Shown here piece by piece: positions 1 to 9,449 of a DNA stretch of 15,941 bases. The notes under the pieces were generated by a model, which had not been told where the DNA came from, did not search any database, and saw nothing but the letters and a program-made list of their open reading frames with translations. A program made the translations under genes and the position numbers. Every line of letters starts with the position of its first letter. Position 1 is the stretch's first letter. Source of the DNA: CAYTQK01 sp964439745 (GTDB taxonomy: Bacteria > Desulfobacterota > Desulfobacteria > Desulfobacterales > Desulfosudaceae); the NCBI GenBank assembly GCA_964439745.1, contig CAYTQK010000045.1:1-15941 (forward strand), read 5' to 3'.

Positions 1-2372
1 GAGCGGGCGATGGCTGTAGTCTGGCCAACGACCACCACCTGGTGGGGACAGTTGTCGTTGGAGATGTGAACATCTCGGATGCTTTTGTTCAGTATCGGCC
101 GGACCTTGCCGATGGCGGCGGAGATGGCGAGCATGGACGTTTCCGGCACGCCGCGCCGGTCGGCATAGAGGGCGGCGATCTCTTCCTGGCGGGCGTACAG
201 GCTCTCCTTGTCCAGGATACCGGAGGCGATCCAGGCGCTGTACTCGCCGGCGCTGTGACCGACGATCATGTCCGGCGCCACGGCGAAGCGATGCAGCAGA
301 TCGTTCATGGCCAGGCTGGCGGCCAGGATCGCCTGCAGACCGCTGTCCACCTTCCAGAATTCGGCTTCCAGGTCTTTGTACTCGGCTGCGGTCAGCAGGG
401 TGGCCGGAAAGATGAACTGGCTGGGCAGATAGCGGCTCTTTTTTCTGCGGCCGGCGATGGTCCGGTCCATTTCGGCAAAGGCTTCCCGGACCGGCGTAAA
501 CCGCAGGCACAGATCCATCATCATGTTGGTGTAGGCGGCCCCTTCGCCGGGAAACATGAAAGCCACCCGGCCGCTTTTGCCCAGCGGTTCGCCGAAGTAA
601 TAAATGCCTTTAACATCTTTTATTTTTTTGCAATTGGGCGCTTTCAGGCGGCCGACGGTGTATTCCAGCTTTTTGGCCAGGTCTTCGGGGGATTCGGCGA
701 TAATGGCCAGCCGTTGTTCATCCGGGGCATATTGCCGCAGCAGGTCCCGGGAGGCGGCCCGCCAGTCAAAGGCGGCTCCATCCCCAATGCGCGCCAGCAT
801 TTTTTGGCAGGCGGTAACCAGGCCGGCCCGGGAAACATCGGTAAAAAGGAACAGGGCAGCATCCCAGTCCGGACCGCCGGGGGACGCCGCAGACCGGTCG
901 TGATCGACAGTAATAGATGTCATGGCGGCGGACGGCGGCTCCCGGTATTCTTCCAGGACCACGTGAGCGTTTACTCCGCCGAACCCGAAGGCGTTGACCC
1001 CCGCCCGGCGCGGGATATCCGCGGAGAGGCGAAACCAGGGCCGGGTTTCGGTATTGACATAAAAGGGGGTGATCTCCAGGGCATGGTCGGGATGGGGCTG
1101 CTCACAATGCAGGGTCGGCGGCAGCACCTTGTGATGCAGGGCCAGCACGGTCTTGATCAGGCTGGCGATGCCGGCTGCCGGCATGGCGTGGCCGATCATG
1201 GACTTGACCGCGCCCAGGGCGCAGTGCCGGGCCGCGTGGTCCGGTTTTTTCCCGAACACGGCGGTCAGGGACCGGATTTCGGCCGCGTCCCCAGCCTTGG
1301 TGGCGGTGCCGTGGGCCTCGATCAGGCCGATGGTGGCCGGGGAGATTCCCGCCGATTGGTAGGCCCGTTCCAGGGCCAGGACTTCTCCTTCCACCCGCGG
1401 TGCGGCCACGCTGCCGCCCCGGCCGTCACTGGAGCTGCCCACCCCCCGGATGACGGCATAAATGCGGTCCCCGTCTCTTTGCGCGTCGGCGGTTCGTTTC
1501 AGCACGATGATGCCGGCGCCTTCCCCCGGGAGCATGCCGTCGGCTTCGGCGTCAAAGGGCCGGATGCGATCTTTTTTCGACATGGCGCCGAGGGTGCAGA
1601 AGACGTTCAGAAAGGGAATGTTGTTGAAGATATGGACGCCGCCGGCCAGGGCCAGGTCGCTGCGGCCGGACTGCAGGGCGGCCACGGCCGCGTCCACGGC
1701 ATAGAGCGAGGAAGCGCAGGCGGCATCGATGGTATAATTGGGTCCCATCAGTCCCAGCCGGTTGGCCACCCGGCGGGCAGTGATATTGGGCATGACCGAG
1801 GGAGCCGTCTCTGCTTCAAACGGCTTCAGCGAGGCCAGCAGGTTGTCCTTGAGCTCGGCACGGTCGTCCGCGGACAAATCCGGATGCAGCTGGCTGATCA
1901 ACCGGACGGTCTGGTCGGCGATGACGGTGCGCTGCACCAGGTTGAAGGCGCCGGCGCTGAGGTAGCTGCCGCGACCCAGGATAAAGGCCGTTTTGGCGTG
2001 ATCCGGACCGCCGGGAGTTATACCGGCGTGGCGCAGAGCGGCGGCCGCGATCTGCAGCACCAGAAACTGGTCTGGCTCCCCGCCGGCAACCGCTTTGGGC
2101 ATGATGCCGAATTCGGCGGCGTTGAAATGAAAGGGGGAGTCCAGGTAGCCGCCCCGCCGGGCGTATATCTTGCCCCGGTCGGTAAAGTCCGCGTCGTAAA
2201 ACCGGTCCGTGTCCCATCGTTCCGGCGGAGCATCGGTAACGGCATCCACTTTATGGATGATGTTCCGCCAGAATGTTTCCAGGTCCGGGGCCTGGGGAAA
2301 GCAGCAGGCCATACCCACCACGGCCACGGTTTCGCCGGCGGATTTCGAATCGGTATGGGAATGTACCTCCAT
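1..2372 (-). CDS. Type I lipid/polyketide synthase, KS-AT (3' part lies beyond the left edge)
   Basis: Translating the minus strand from the ATG at 2372 gives an open frame of 790 codons that is still open at base 1, so the C-terminus is missing. Residues ~15-470 are a ketosynthase: active-site Cys219 in DAACASSLYA, His354 in EAHGTAT, His395 in KSMIGHAMPAAG, and the closing NAFGFGGVNAHVVLEEY. From ~residue 605 an acyltransferase follows, with Ser707 in GHSAGEYSAW. Its N-terminal loop reads FPGEGAAY instead of the usual PGQGSQ. The family extends acyl chains by decarboxylative condensation with an ACP-bound malonyl unit. The start is supported by GGAG placed 4 bases upstream, overlapping the stop codon of the preceding synthase gene; only 8 bases separate the two genes, so they are co-transcribed and probably translationally coupled. 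KS-AT rather than KS-chain-length-factor makes it less like classic PfaC and more like HglC- or PfaB-type partners, but this cannot be settled without the missing part. Confident about domains, not about the final product. Confidence 0.93.
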   Translation of the reverse strand, partial: MEVHSHTDSKSAGETVAVVGMACCFPQAPDLETFWRNIIHKVDAVTDAPPERWDTDRFYDADFTDRGKIYARRGGYLDSPFHFNAAEFGIMPKAVAGGEPDQFLVLQIAAAALRHAGITPGGPDHAKTAFILGRGSYLSAGAFNLVQRTVIADQTVRLISQLHPDLSADDRAELKDNLLASLKPFEAETAPSVMPNITARRVANRLGLMGPNYTIDAACASSLYAVDAAVAALQSGRSDLALAGGVHIFNNIPFLNVFCTLGAMSKKDRIRPFDAEADGMLPGEGAGIIVLKRTADAQRDGDRIYAVIRGVGSSSDGRGGSVAAPRVEGEVLALERAYQSAGISPATIGLIEAHGTATKAGDAAEIRSLTAVFGKKPDHAARHCALGAVKSMIGHAMPAAGIASLIKTVLALHHKVLPPTLHCEQPHPDHALEITPFYVNTETRPWFRLSADIPRRAGVNAFGFGGVNAHVVLEEYREPPSAAMTSITVDHDRSAASPGGPDWDAALFLFTDVSRAGLVTACQKMLARIGDGAAFDWRAASRDLLRQYAPDEQRLAIIAESPEDLAKKLEYTVGRLKAPNCKKIKDVKGIYYFGEPLGKSGRVAFMFPGEGAAYTNMMMDLCLRFTPVREAFAEMDRTIAGRRKKSRYLPSQFIFPATLLTAAEYKDLEAEFWKVDSGLQAILAASLAMNDLLHRFAVAPDMIVGHSAGEYSAWIASGILDKESLYARQEEIAALYADRRGVPETSMLAISAAIGKVRPILNKSIRDVHISNDNCPHQVVVVGQTTAIAR

Positions 2373-2384
2373 CTTTCTCCTTAT
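2373..2384 (-). promoter_or_regulatory. Ribosome binding site overlapping the upstream stop codon
   Basis: On the minus strand the end of the first synthase and start of the second read AATAAGGAGAAAGATG. The Shine-Dalgarno AAGGAG shares its AA with the TAA stop, and 4 bases separate it from the ATG. A ribosome finishing the first synthase would be positioned to start on the second, which fits keeping two subunits of one complex in balance. Coupling is inferred. Confidence 0.7.
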
Positions 2385-5300
2385 TGCGCGGCCAGCCGGT
2401 TTAAGGATTCATCGCCGATGATCTCCAGTCCCTCCATCTTTCCGGTCAGGTCGCCACCCGGTGTCAGGAAGTACAGGTCGGCCGACTTGATGCCGCCGTC
2501 AGCCGGCGCATGGACCCGTACCTCGCAACGCAGATCGTCACCGTTCCTGGGGGCGTCGAACCGTACGAACCGGTTCAGCCGGGAGGGCAGGGGAGTGGCA
2601 TTCAGTTGATTCCGCATCCACAGCACCACCAGCTGGAGACCGCTGTCGATAACCAGGGGATCAATCAGCCAGTCATAGTCATCGGAAGCCGCGGTTTTGT
2701 GCAGGTAGGCATGCGGCCGCGAGGTTTTCAGCCGCCCGATAATGCCGTCCCGGCCGATGGTTTCCACCTGCTGAATCCCGTGCCATAAGGGGCCGTGGAA
2801 AAGCTGCTTTTCATAAAGTTCCGGCACGGACAGGCTGTACGGCGCCGGCTCGGCAATCTCCAGGGAAACATGACGGTCCGGGAGGGGTTTGTCCCGGAGA
2901 ATGTCCACGCTGGTCCGGTAATATACCCGGTGCTTGTTCCGGCTGTCCCGGATCTGGATGTCCAGGGCCATCTGCCGGTCGGATTTTTTCTCCGGATCCA
3001 CCGTGATGGTGATGGTTTCAAAACCGTTTTTCAGCACGATGCCCTTGTGGACCTGAAAATTGTTGAAGGCGCTCAGATAATAATGCGGATACCGGTAAGC
3101 CACGGCCTCGGCCATCATTTCCATGGCCATGGCCATGGGCAGTACCGGCTGACCGTCGAGCACGTGGTCCCGGAGGTAGTGATCATAATCCGCGTCCAGG
3201 CGACGGATCAGTTCCACGTTGCCGTTGCGGGAGGGATAGAAATTGGCGTTGCCGGAAAGCAGCGGCAGGCCGGCGGTGCGCCGGTCGGCGGTCAAAGCTT
3301 TTTTGCGGTCGTCCCAGCCGCCGTAGATTACTTCCGTGGTATGGGGCGGGCCGTACAATAGCTCGTCAATAAAATGATTGACGCCCTCTTGCCGGGGAAT
3401 CAGGGAAATGCCGCCGGCGTTGAATTTTTCCCGGAGAGCGTCGGAAACCATGCCCCGGTTTTCCCAGGGGCCCCAGATGTAGGAAACCACCCGGCCCGGC
3501 CAGATCCGGTTCAGGTACAGGGCGGTTTTGTTGTAAACCTCGTTGGCCGCCCCGTAGTCGGACTGGCCGGCATTGCCATAGCGGCCGGCCACGGAGGAAA
3601 ACAGGGCCAGAAACCGCAGGGTGTCGGCCTGCAGGGCCTGGCTAAGGACAAACAGGCTGTCCGCCTTGGTGTCAAAGACCCGGTCAAAGGAGCGAATGTC
3701 CTTGTCACGGACCGCTTTGTCCTCGATATATCCGGCGCCGTGAATGACCCCATCGATGCGACCGTATTTTTCATAGACCCCGGCGATCAGGCGGGTAAAT
3801 CCGGCCGCGTCGGTGACGTCCCCCTGCAGATAGCATGCTTCGGCGCCCGTTTTTCTGATTTTCCGCAGTGTCTCCCGGATCTCCCGCTGGGCCCTGATTT
3901 GCCGGCAGGCTTTTTCCAGGTCTGCCGGCCGGACTTTTTCTGTTTTAAACTTCATCTCTTCTGCCAGCACCGCCTTGAGCTGTTTTTCATCTTCGATGCC
4001 GGCGGTGAGCGGACTTTCTTCTTCGGCCAGGGGCGTGCGCCCGACCAGCAGCAGGGTCGGTTTAAACCGCCGGGCCAGTTCCAGGGTCACGGCCGCGGTG
4101 ATTCCCCGGGCACCGCCGGTGATAAGCAAACGGGAACCGGCATTGATGCTGATTTTCTGCTGGTTGCCCGCTCCCAGGGGTTCTTCCAGGATATCCAGAA
4201 CCAGCCGGCAGCCGTCCTGGTAGCCGACTTCTATGTCCGCCGAGGGGGTCAGCAGTTCACTGACAACCTGTTCGGCGATGGCTGCCGGCGCGTCACCGGG
4301 ATCATTGTCCACCACCCGGATATTCAGGCCGGACATCTCCTCGGCCAGGGCCTTGAGAAAACCGCAGATGCCTCCGCCCAGCGGAGAAAAATCCGGTTCG
4401 CGGTCTTTTTCGTTCTCCTCGGTAATACTGGCAAAGGTGCCGCCCATGGCCGTGGCCGCAACAATGCCGGCCGCGCCGTCCGAGGCTGCCGCGGCCAGGT
4501 CCGCGGCCAGCAGTTTGGTGAGGCAAAAGAGGCTCTTGATCATGACCGCGGTTTCCCGTTTCCAGTCGGACAGGTCGGCAAAGGGAAAGGTGCCGCCGGC
4601 AGCCAGCGGGACCAGGTGCAGCAGGGCCGCTACCGGGCCATGGGTTTCCCGGATGTCATCCACCGTTCCGGCCAGCTGATCAAAATCCGCAAAATCGGCG
4701 CAATATACCGCCGCGCCGCTGCCTGTACCGGGCAATTCGGTCGCCGGCAGGTCTTGTTCCAGAATTAGCACCTTCCGGTTCAATTCTTCCAGCCGGGCAA
4801 TTACCGCCTGCGCCAGGGGGTCACCCGGGATCCGGGTCACCAGCACGTTGGCCTCACCCAGGAATTTTTCCGGGCTGGTAATCAGGTCGCGTTTTTTGGC
4901 ATACAGGGTGTACCGCCGGATGGGGGCCGGCATTTCCCGCGGCTGGGGCAGGGACGACCGCGATTCTTCCGGCAGGGACGCCAGTATTGTTGCCATCCAG
5001 TCGGTCAGGTCGCCGAGACAGGCCGGTTGCTCCGGGCGTGAACCCGCAACGGCATCCCGCAGACCGGGCTGTTCTGGTTCCAGGCGGTCGATCCATTGGT
5101 CGACCACCGTTTCCACCAGGCCGGCCTCCATCTCCAGGTCGGCGGCCAGAAGAATGTCCGCTTCCAGTATTTCCGCCGGATAGCCGGTATGTTCTTCCAC
5201 GATGGGCCCCAGGGAATTCCGGAAGTTGTTCCAGGCGACCGCGGATGGTTCCGCCGGACCCGCAGCAACCTTTGTTTCGGCGCTAGAGGGAATATCATCT

Positions 5301-8300
5301 TCGTCCGCATTCGGTTTCGCTGCCGCCGGATCATCGGCAGGGACCGTATCCGGGCTGACTTCACCGGTATCGGCATGATCGGCGATAATGGCTTGCAGGC
5401 GGACAACAATGTCGTTGAGGGTAACGCTTTCGGCCAGGTGTTCCCGGTCGGCGTCGGTCAGCCGTATCCCGAGACCGTCCAGTTTTGATTCGAAGTGGGT
5501 CAGGATCTCCATGCGCTTGATGGAATCAATACCCAGGTCGGCGTCAATCTCCTGGTCGGGTTCCAGCATATCGGCCGGATATCCGCTCAGGTCGCTGACC
5601 ACGGCCATAAGGGTGGCGGAAATGTCCAGCGGCAGGGGAGCCTTGCCGTCAGCGGATGCGTCAGCGGATGCGGCCGGTGCCGGGCCGGGAGCCGTCGCGG
5701 CCGCCGGAGTGGTTCCGGCTTCGGCGATTACCGCTTCCAGGCCGGACAGCAGGTCCGCCAGAGTCTGGCTTTCCACCAGCCGTTCCTGCCGGTTTTCCGG
5801 AAGGCGGATGTGGTGCTTGTCCAGGGCTGCTTCCAGCTCCTCCATGGCCTGCATGCGCTTGATGGAATCGATGCCCAGTTCGGCTTCGATCTCCTGGTCC
5901 AGTTCCAGCATCTCGACCGGGTAGCCGGTGCAGTCACTGACGGTTTCCAGCAGAATGGTTTTTACGTCAATACCGGACCCGTTTGCTGCCGCCGCCGTCG
6001 CGGCTGAACCGGTTTCCATTTGTCCGGCAGAAGCGGCCGGGATATCCGGAGGCACCGGCGCATCGGCGGACTGGACGGCCGCGGCCGGCTCCGGGGGAAA
6101 ACCGGTTGCACGGAAAGGGGCCTCCGGCATCCGGAAATCTTCCGGCCGAACGTCCGCCGCCGCGGCGGCCGACCGGTTCAGCCAGGCCGTCATGACGGTT
6201 TTCTGGGTTTCCAGAAACTGGCCCATCAAATCCTGGAAGCGGTCAATGACTCTGTCGCCCGGGGGAAACGGTTCCCTGCCCGTGTCCAGGTGCGCGGACT
6301 CTTCCGGCGGTGGGGGTAACGAACTCATGGCGTTTCTGTTCCACTCCTCGGTATGGTTGTTGTCTGTAGGTATCTTGACAGGATTTTCAATGATGCCGGT
6401 CGCGGCCTGGCCCGCTTCATCGGCAAAGCATATCGGCCGGGGAACAACGGTTACGGGGGGCGGCTGATCTGCGGGCCGGACCGTGCCGTGGCCGATAATA
6501 AAGGCGGTCCGGGACAGCGGCGGCTCTTCTCCGATGATTGCGTCCGGCTCCAGGCGACGGCAGCCCCGGCCGTCATACAATCGTTCCAGGTTCAGCGCCA
6601 CGCCGGCCGCGGCCAGCTTGGCCAGGGTGTGCTGCAGCTGGTCCAGGCCTGATCGGCCCTTTTTGTCCGTGGCCAGGGCCTGGTGCGGCTTGTCCGCCAG
6701 GATGGTTTTGATCAGGCCGGTCAGCACGGCATTGGCCCCGACTTCCACGAAAATCCGGGCTCCGGCCGCGTACATAGCCCGGACCTCCTCGGTGAAGCGA
6801 ACCGGGCTGACCAGCTGCCGGGCCAGCAGCTGCCGGATCTCGGCGGGATCGTCGGCAAAGCAGGCGGCGGTGGTGTTGGAATAGACCGGCCGGTCCGGAG
6901 ACCGCAGCGCCATCTTTTCCAGCAAGTCGGCCAGTCGGGACCGGGCGCCGTTGACAATGGGACTGTGAAAGGCGCAGGCAACGGGAATGGCTTTTCCCCG
7001 TATTCCCTGCTGCGCCAGAATTTCCAGGGCGGCGCTTACCCCGGCCTCGCTGCCGCTGATGACCGTCTGCTGCGGGGAGTTGAGATTGGCGATCCAGACC
7101 TGATCGCGGTTTTCCAGCAGCGGCGCCACCTCGGCTTCCGCCGCCCGCACCGCCGCCATGGTACCCGGCTCCGCCCCGGCCGCTTCGATGATGAAACGGC
7201 CCCGGGCTTCGGAAAGCCGGGCCAGGTCGGCTTCGGCCATCACCCCGGCGGCAAACAGGGCGGGATATTCGCCGTAGCTGTGACCGGCCGTCATGTCGGG
7301 CACGGCTCCCAGGGAGGTTAGCAGTTCGTGCATGGCCGTGTCCACCGCGCCCATGGACGCCTGGGTGACGTTGGTTTCCTTCAGGGCGGTTTCGTCGGCC
7401 TCTTTTTCTTCCGCGGACCAGGCTGGCGGCGGATAGATGAGCCGGGTCAGGCCGTCGCAAAAGACCGGGGAGAGGTGCCGGTCGAATCGCTCCAGCACCT
7501 CTCGCACCCGGGGGAAAGCCAGGGCCAGTTCGGTGAGCATACCGGTGTACTGGGATCCCTGGCCGGGATAGACAAAAGCGAGCTTGCCCCGGTCTGCCGC
7601 GGGCCGGCGGCTGAAATAGATGCCCGCCGGATGACTGCCTTCCGCTTCTTCTTTGGCCAACAGATCACCGGCGATGGCCAGTTTTTCGCGCAGATCCTTG
7701 ACCGCTACCGCCACCACCGCCAGCCGGACGGCGTTGTCCGCCGGCATGGCCAGGGCCTGGGTATAGGCCAGGTCTTTCAAGGGCGGTTCCGGGGTTTGGT
7801 CCAGCCGTTTGGCCAGGGCCTGAAGGGCCTGCTGTACCGTCCCGGAGTCCGGTCCCTGGAATACAAACAGCTCGCTTTCCCAGTCCGGCCGGGGTGAGCC
7901 TGCCGACGTTTTTTCGGCGGGGCCGGTATATTCTTCCAGTACGGCGTGAAAATTGGTGCCGCCGAATCCGAAGGCGCTGACACCGGCTCGTCGGGGCTGA
8001 TCCGGGGCGGCAAACCAGGGCCGGGCGGTGGTGTTCAGGTAGAGGGGGTTGTTCCGGCCGGCCAGGTCGGACAGGGGTGATTCCACCCCGGCAGTGGGCG
8101 GCAGGACCTTGTGATGCAGGGCCAGCACCGTCTTGACCAGGGAGGCGATGCCGGCGGCACACTTGGCATGACCGATCTGGGACTTGACCGAGCCCACCCC
8201 GCAGGATCGGGGCGGCATTGGAATTCCGGAAAAAAAACTGTGCAGGGCGGCGGCTTCGGACCGGTCCCCGGCGACCGTGCTGGTGCCGTGGGCCTCGAGC

Positions 8301-9307
8301 AGGCCGACGGTTTCCGGCGGGATGCCGGCTTTTTCGTAGGCCCGGTTCAGGGCGGTGACCTGGCCTTCCGGCTTGGGCACGGTCAGTCCCTTGCCGCGGC
8401 CGTCGCTGGAGGTGCCCACGGCTTTGATCACCGCGTAGACCGGGTCGCCGTCTTTTTCGGCGTCGGCCAGGCGCTTGAGAATGACCGTGGCCACGCCTTC
8501 GCCGAGGACAATGCCGTCGGCTTTCTCATCAAAGGGAGTGCTCCGGCCGGTGGCCGAAAGCGCGCCCACCTTGGAAAAGCAGGTGAAGGCATACGGACTC
8601 ATGGGCGTGTCGGCCCCGCCCACGATGGCCAGGTTGCTTTCCCCGGCGGCCAGCTCCAGGATGCCCGCCCGCAAGGCGGCCAGGGCCGAGGCGCAGGCCG
8701 CGTCGATGGTGCAGTTGGTGCCGCCCAGGTTGAAGCGGTCGGCAATGCGGCCGGCGGCGATATTCATGATGATGCCGGTGAAGGCGTCTTCCCGCCATTC
8801 CGGAACCGCCCCGTCCAGGCCGCTGAGAATTACGGCGGCACTTTCGCCGAACAGACGGGGCAGCTGGGAGCGGAAGCTGTACTGCTGGCCCAGGTCTCCC
8901 TGGCCGGCACCGGTGCCGACGAACACCGCGGTCCGCTCCCGGTCGAACTCCCGCTCCAGGTAGCCGGCATCGGCCAGGGCCAGGCGGGTGCTTTCCAGGA
9001 TCAGCAGCTGGGTTGTTTCAATGAAAGGCAGGGCTTTGGGGGGGATGCCGAATTGCAGGGGATCAAAGGGAATATCCGGCAGAAACGCCCCCCACTTGGA
9101 AACAATGGCGTCTGGTTGGCGGGAATCGGGGTCATAATAATGCCGAAAATCCCATCGTTCGGGCGGTATTTCCCGTATGGAAACGGTTTTCCTGATGATA
9201 TTGCGCCAATAGGCCGCCAGATCCGGGGCATCCGGAAAAAATCCGGCTATCCCGATCACGGCGATATCATTCGGGATCGACTTGACGCTGTGATCCGTAC
9301 TGGACAT
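2381..9307 (-). CDS. PfaA/HglE-like iterative type I synthase: KS-AT-ACP-ACP-(degenerate ACP)-KR-DH
   Basis: This is a complete 2308-residue multidomain synthase. Ketosynthase ~12-460: Cys205 (DAACASALAA), His340 (EAHGTST), His380 (KSQIGHAKCAAG). Acyltransferase ~574-880: PGQGSQ, Ser677 (GHSYGEY), His781 in an AFHS motif, which in this family suits malonyl-CoA. An Ala/Pro-rich linker follows. Two carrier domains carry LGIDSIKRM, with phosphopantetheine Ser1148 and Ser1262. A third carrier-like segment (~1375-1415) has Ala1395 in place of that Ser. A Rossmann-like structural half (~1500-1700) precedes a ketoreductase (~1715-1990) with TGGARGIT, the FSSVAGRYGNAGQSDY segment (Tyr1918), and a charged insertion usual in PUFA-type KRs. 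The C-terminus (~2020-2300) is a hot-dog dehydratase with His2048 in HVLDGQPVLP (HxxxGxxxxP) and Asp2221 in DSGLQ (DxxxQ). The module should perform condensation, ketoreduction and dehydration iteratively; no enoyl reductase or thioesterase is present. The start is backed by a GGGGGAGAG Shine-Dalgarno sequence just upstream. It is first in an operon with the next synthase gene, under the leader at 9521-9592. PfaA usually carries more ACPs, so an HglE-like or other secondary-lipid role is equally possible. Confidence 0.95.
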   Translation of the reverse strand: MSSTDHSVKSIPNDIAVIGIAGFFPDAPDLAAYWRNIIRKTVSIREIPPERWDFRHYYDPDSRQPDAIVSKWGAFLPDIPFDPLQFGIPPKALPFIETTQLLILESTRLALADAGYLEREFDRERTAVFVGTGAGQGDLGQQYSFRSQLPRLFGESAAVILSGLDGAVPEWREDAFTGIIMNIAAGRIADRFNLGGTNCTIDAACASALAALRAGILELAAGESNLAIVGGADTPMSPYAFTCFSKVGALSATGRSTPFDEKADGIVLGEGVATVILKRLADAEKDGDPVYAVIKAVGTSSDGRGKGLTVPKPEGQVTALNRAYEKAGIPPETVGLLEAHGTSTVAGDRSEAAALHSFFSGIPMPPRSCGVGSVKSQIGHAKCAAGIASLVKTVLALHHKVLPPTAGVESPLSDLAGRNNPLYLNTTARPWFAAPDQPRRAGVSAFGFGGTNFHAVLEEYTGPAEKTSAGSPRPDWESELFVFQGPDSGTVQQALQALAKRLDQTPEPPLKDLAYTQALAMPADNAVRLAVVAVAVKDLREKLAIAGDLLAKEEAEGSHPAGIYFSRRPAADRGKLAFVYPGQGSQYTGMLTELALAFPRVREVLERFDRHLSPVFCDGLTRLIYPPPAWSAEEKEADETALKETNVTQASMGAVDTAMHELLTSLGAVPDMTAGHSYGEYPALFAAGVMAEADLARLSEARGRFIIEAAGAEPGTMAAVRAAEAEVAPLLENRDQVWIANLNSPQQTVISGSEAGVSAALEILAQQGIRGKAIPVACAFHSPIVNGARSRLADLLEKMALRSPDRPVYSNTTAACFADDPAEIRQLLARQLVSPVRFTEEVRAMYAAGARIFVEVGANAVLTGLIKTILADKPHQALATDKKGRSGLDQLQHTLAKLAAAGVALNLERLYDGRGCRRLEPDAIIGEEPPLSRTAFIIGHGTVRPADQPPPVTVVPRPICFADEAGQAATGIIENPVKIPTDNNHTEEWNRNAMSSLPPPPEESAHLDTGREPFPPGDRVIDRFQDLMGQFLETQKTVMTAWLNRSAAAAADVRPEDFRMPEAPFRATGFPPEPAAAVQSADAPVPPDIPAASAGQMETGSAATAAAANGSGIDVKTILLETVSDCTGYPVEMLELDQEIEAELGIDSIKRMQAMEELEAALDKHHIRLPENRQERLVESQTLADLLSGLEAVIAEAGTTPAAATAPGPAPAASADASADGKAPLPLDISATLMAVVSDLSGYPADMLEPDQEIDADLGIDSIKRMEILTHFESKLDGLGIRLTDADREHLAESVTLNDIVVRLQAIIADHADTGEVSPDTVPADDPAAAKPNADEDDIPSSAETKVAAGPAEPSAVAWNNFRNSLGPIVEEHTGYPAEILEADILLAADLEMEAGLVETVVDQWIDRLEPEQPGLRDAVAGSRPEQPACLGDLTDWMATILASLPEESRSSLPQPREMPAPIRRYTLYAKKRDLITSPEKFLGEANVLVTRIPGDPLAQAVIARLEELNRKVLILEQDLPATELPGTGSGAAVYCADFADFDQLAGTVDDIRETHGPVAALLHLVPLAAGGTFPFADLSDWKRETAVMIKSLFCLTKLLAADLAAAASDGAAGIVAATAMGGTFASITEENEKDREPDFSPLGGGICGFLKALAEEMSGLNIRVVDNDPGDAPAAIAEQVVSELLTPSADIEVGYQDGCRLVLDILEEPLGAGNQQKISINAGSRLLITGGARGITAAVTLELARRFKPTLLLVGRTPLAEEESPLTAGIEDEKQLKAVLAEEMKFKTEKVRPADLEKACRQIRAQREIRETLRKIRKTGAEACYLQGDVTDAAGFTRLIAGVYEKYGRIDGVIHGAGYIEDKAVRDKDIRSFDRVFDTKADSLFVLSQALQADTLRFLALFSSVAGRYGNAGQSDYGAANEVYNKTALYLNRIWPGRVVSYIWGPWENRGMVSDALREKFNAGGISLIPRQEGVNHFIDELLYGPPHTTEVIYGGWDDRKKALTADRRTAGLPLLSGNANFYPSRNGNVELIRRLDADYDHYLRDHVLDGQPVLPMAMAMEMMAEAVAYRYPHYYLSAFNNFQVHKGIVLKNGFETITITVDPEKKSDRQMALDIQIRDSRNKHRVYYRTSVDILRDKPLPDRHVSLEIAEPAPYSLSVPELYEKQLFHGPLWHGIQQVETIGRDGIIGRLKTSRPHAYLHKTAASDDYDWLIDPLVIDSGLQLVVLWMRNQLNATPLPSRLNRFVRFDAPRNGDDLRCEVRVHAPADGGIKSADLYFLTPGGDLTGKMEGLEIIGDESLNRLAAQ

Positions 9308-9365
9308 TTACTCTCCCCCCTCGTTCTGAGAGTATTATGCTGTCATGACTTTGCGGCGGCCGGTA

Positions 9366-9396
9366 CCTGCCGGCCAGATGGTATCCGGCCGGCAGG
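9366..9396 (-). other. Leader hairpin, 10-bp perfect GC-rich stem
   Basis: CCTGCCGGCC (9366-9375) and GGCCGGCAGG (9387-9396) are perfect complements around an 11-base loop. It lies in the leader of the synthase operon, about 60 bases before the ATG and downstream of the riboswitch terminator. No T-run follows on the minus strand, so it is not an intrinsic terminator. It may stabilise the mRNA or simply be a repeat-like GC palindrome; no function can be assigned. Confidence 0.5.
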
Positions 9397-9427
9397 CCGG
9401 TCCGTTTCGGCTTCCGTTCCCCCGCCT

Positions 9428-9449
9428 CGCCGCCGCGGCAACGGCGGCG
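9428..9449 (-). other. Leader hairpin, 8-bp perfect stem
   Basis: CGCCGCCG (9428-9435) and CGGCGGCG (9442-9449) pair perfectly around a 6-base loop. It sits between the terminator and the hairpin at 9366-9396. The odd palindrome TATATTT-A-AAATATA (9451-9465) lies directly upstream of it on the minus strand. No terminator tail is present. Its role is unknown. Confidence 0.4.

Noticed and set aside
42..2609. Long plus-strand open frame of 855 codons
   Set aside because: It lies opposite the KS-AT gene, has no recognisable domain, is rich in Gly/His/Gln as antisense of GC-rich genes usually is, and crosses the synthase gene boundary.
3374..4768. Plus-strand open frame of 464 codons
   Set aside because: Antisense to the KR region of the synthase, whose motifs on the minus strand are unmistakable; no motifs of its own.
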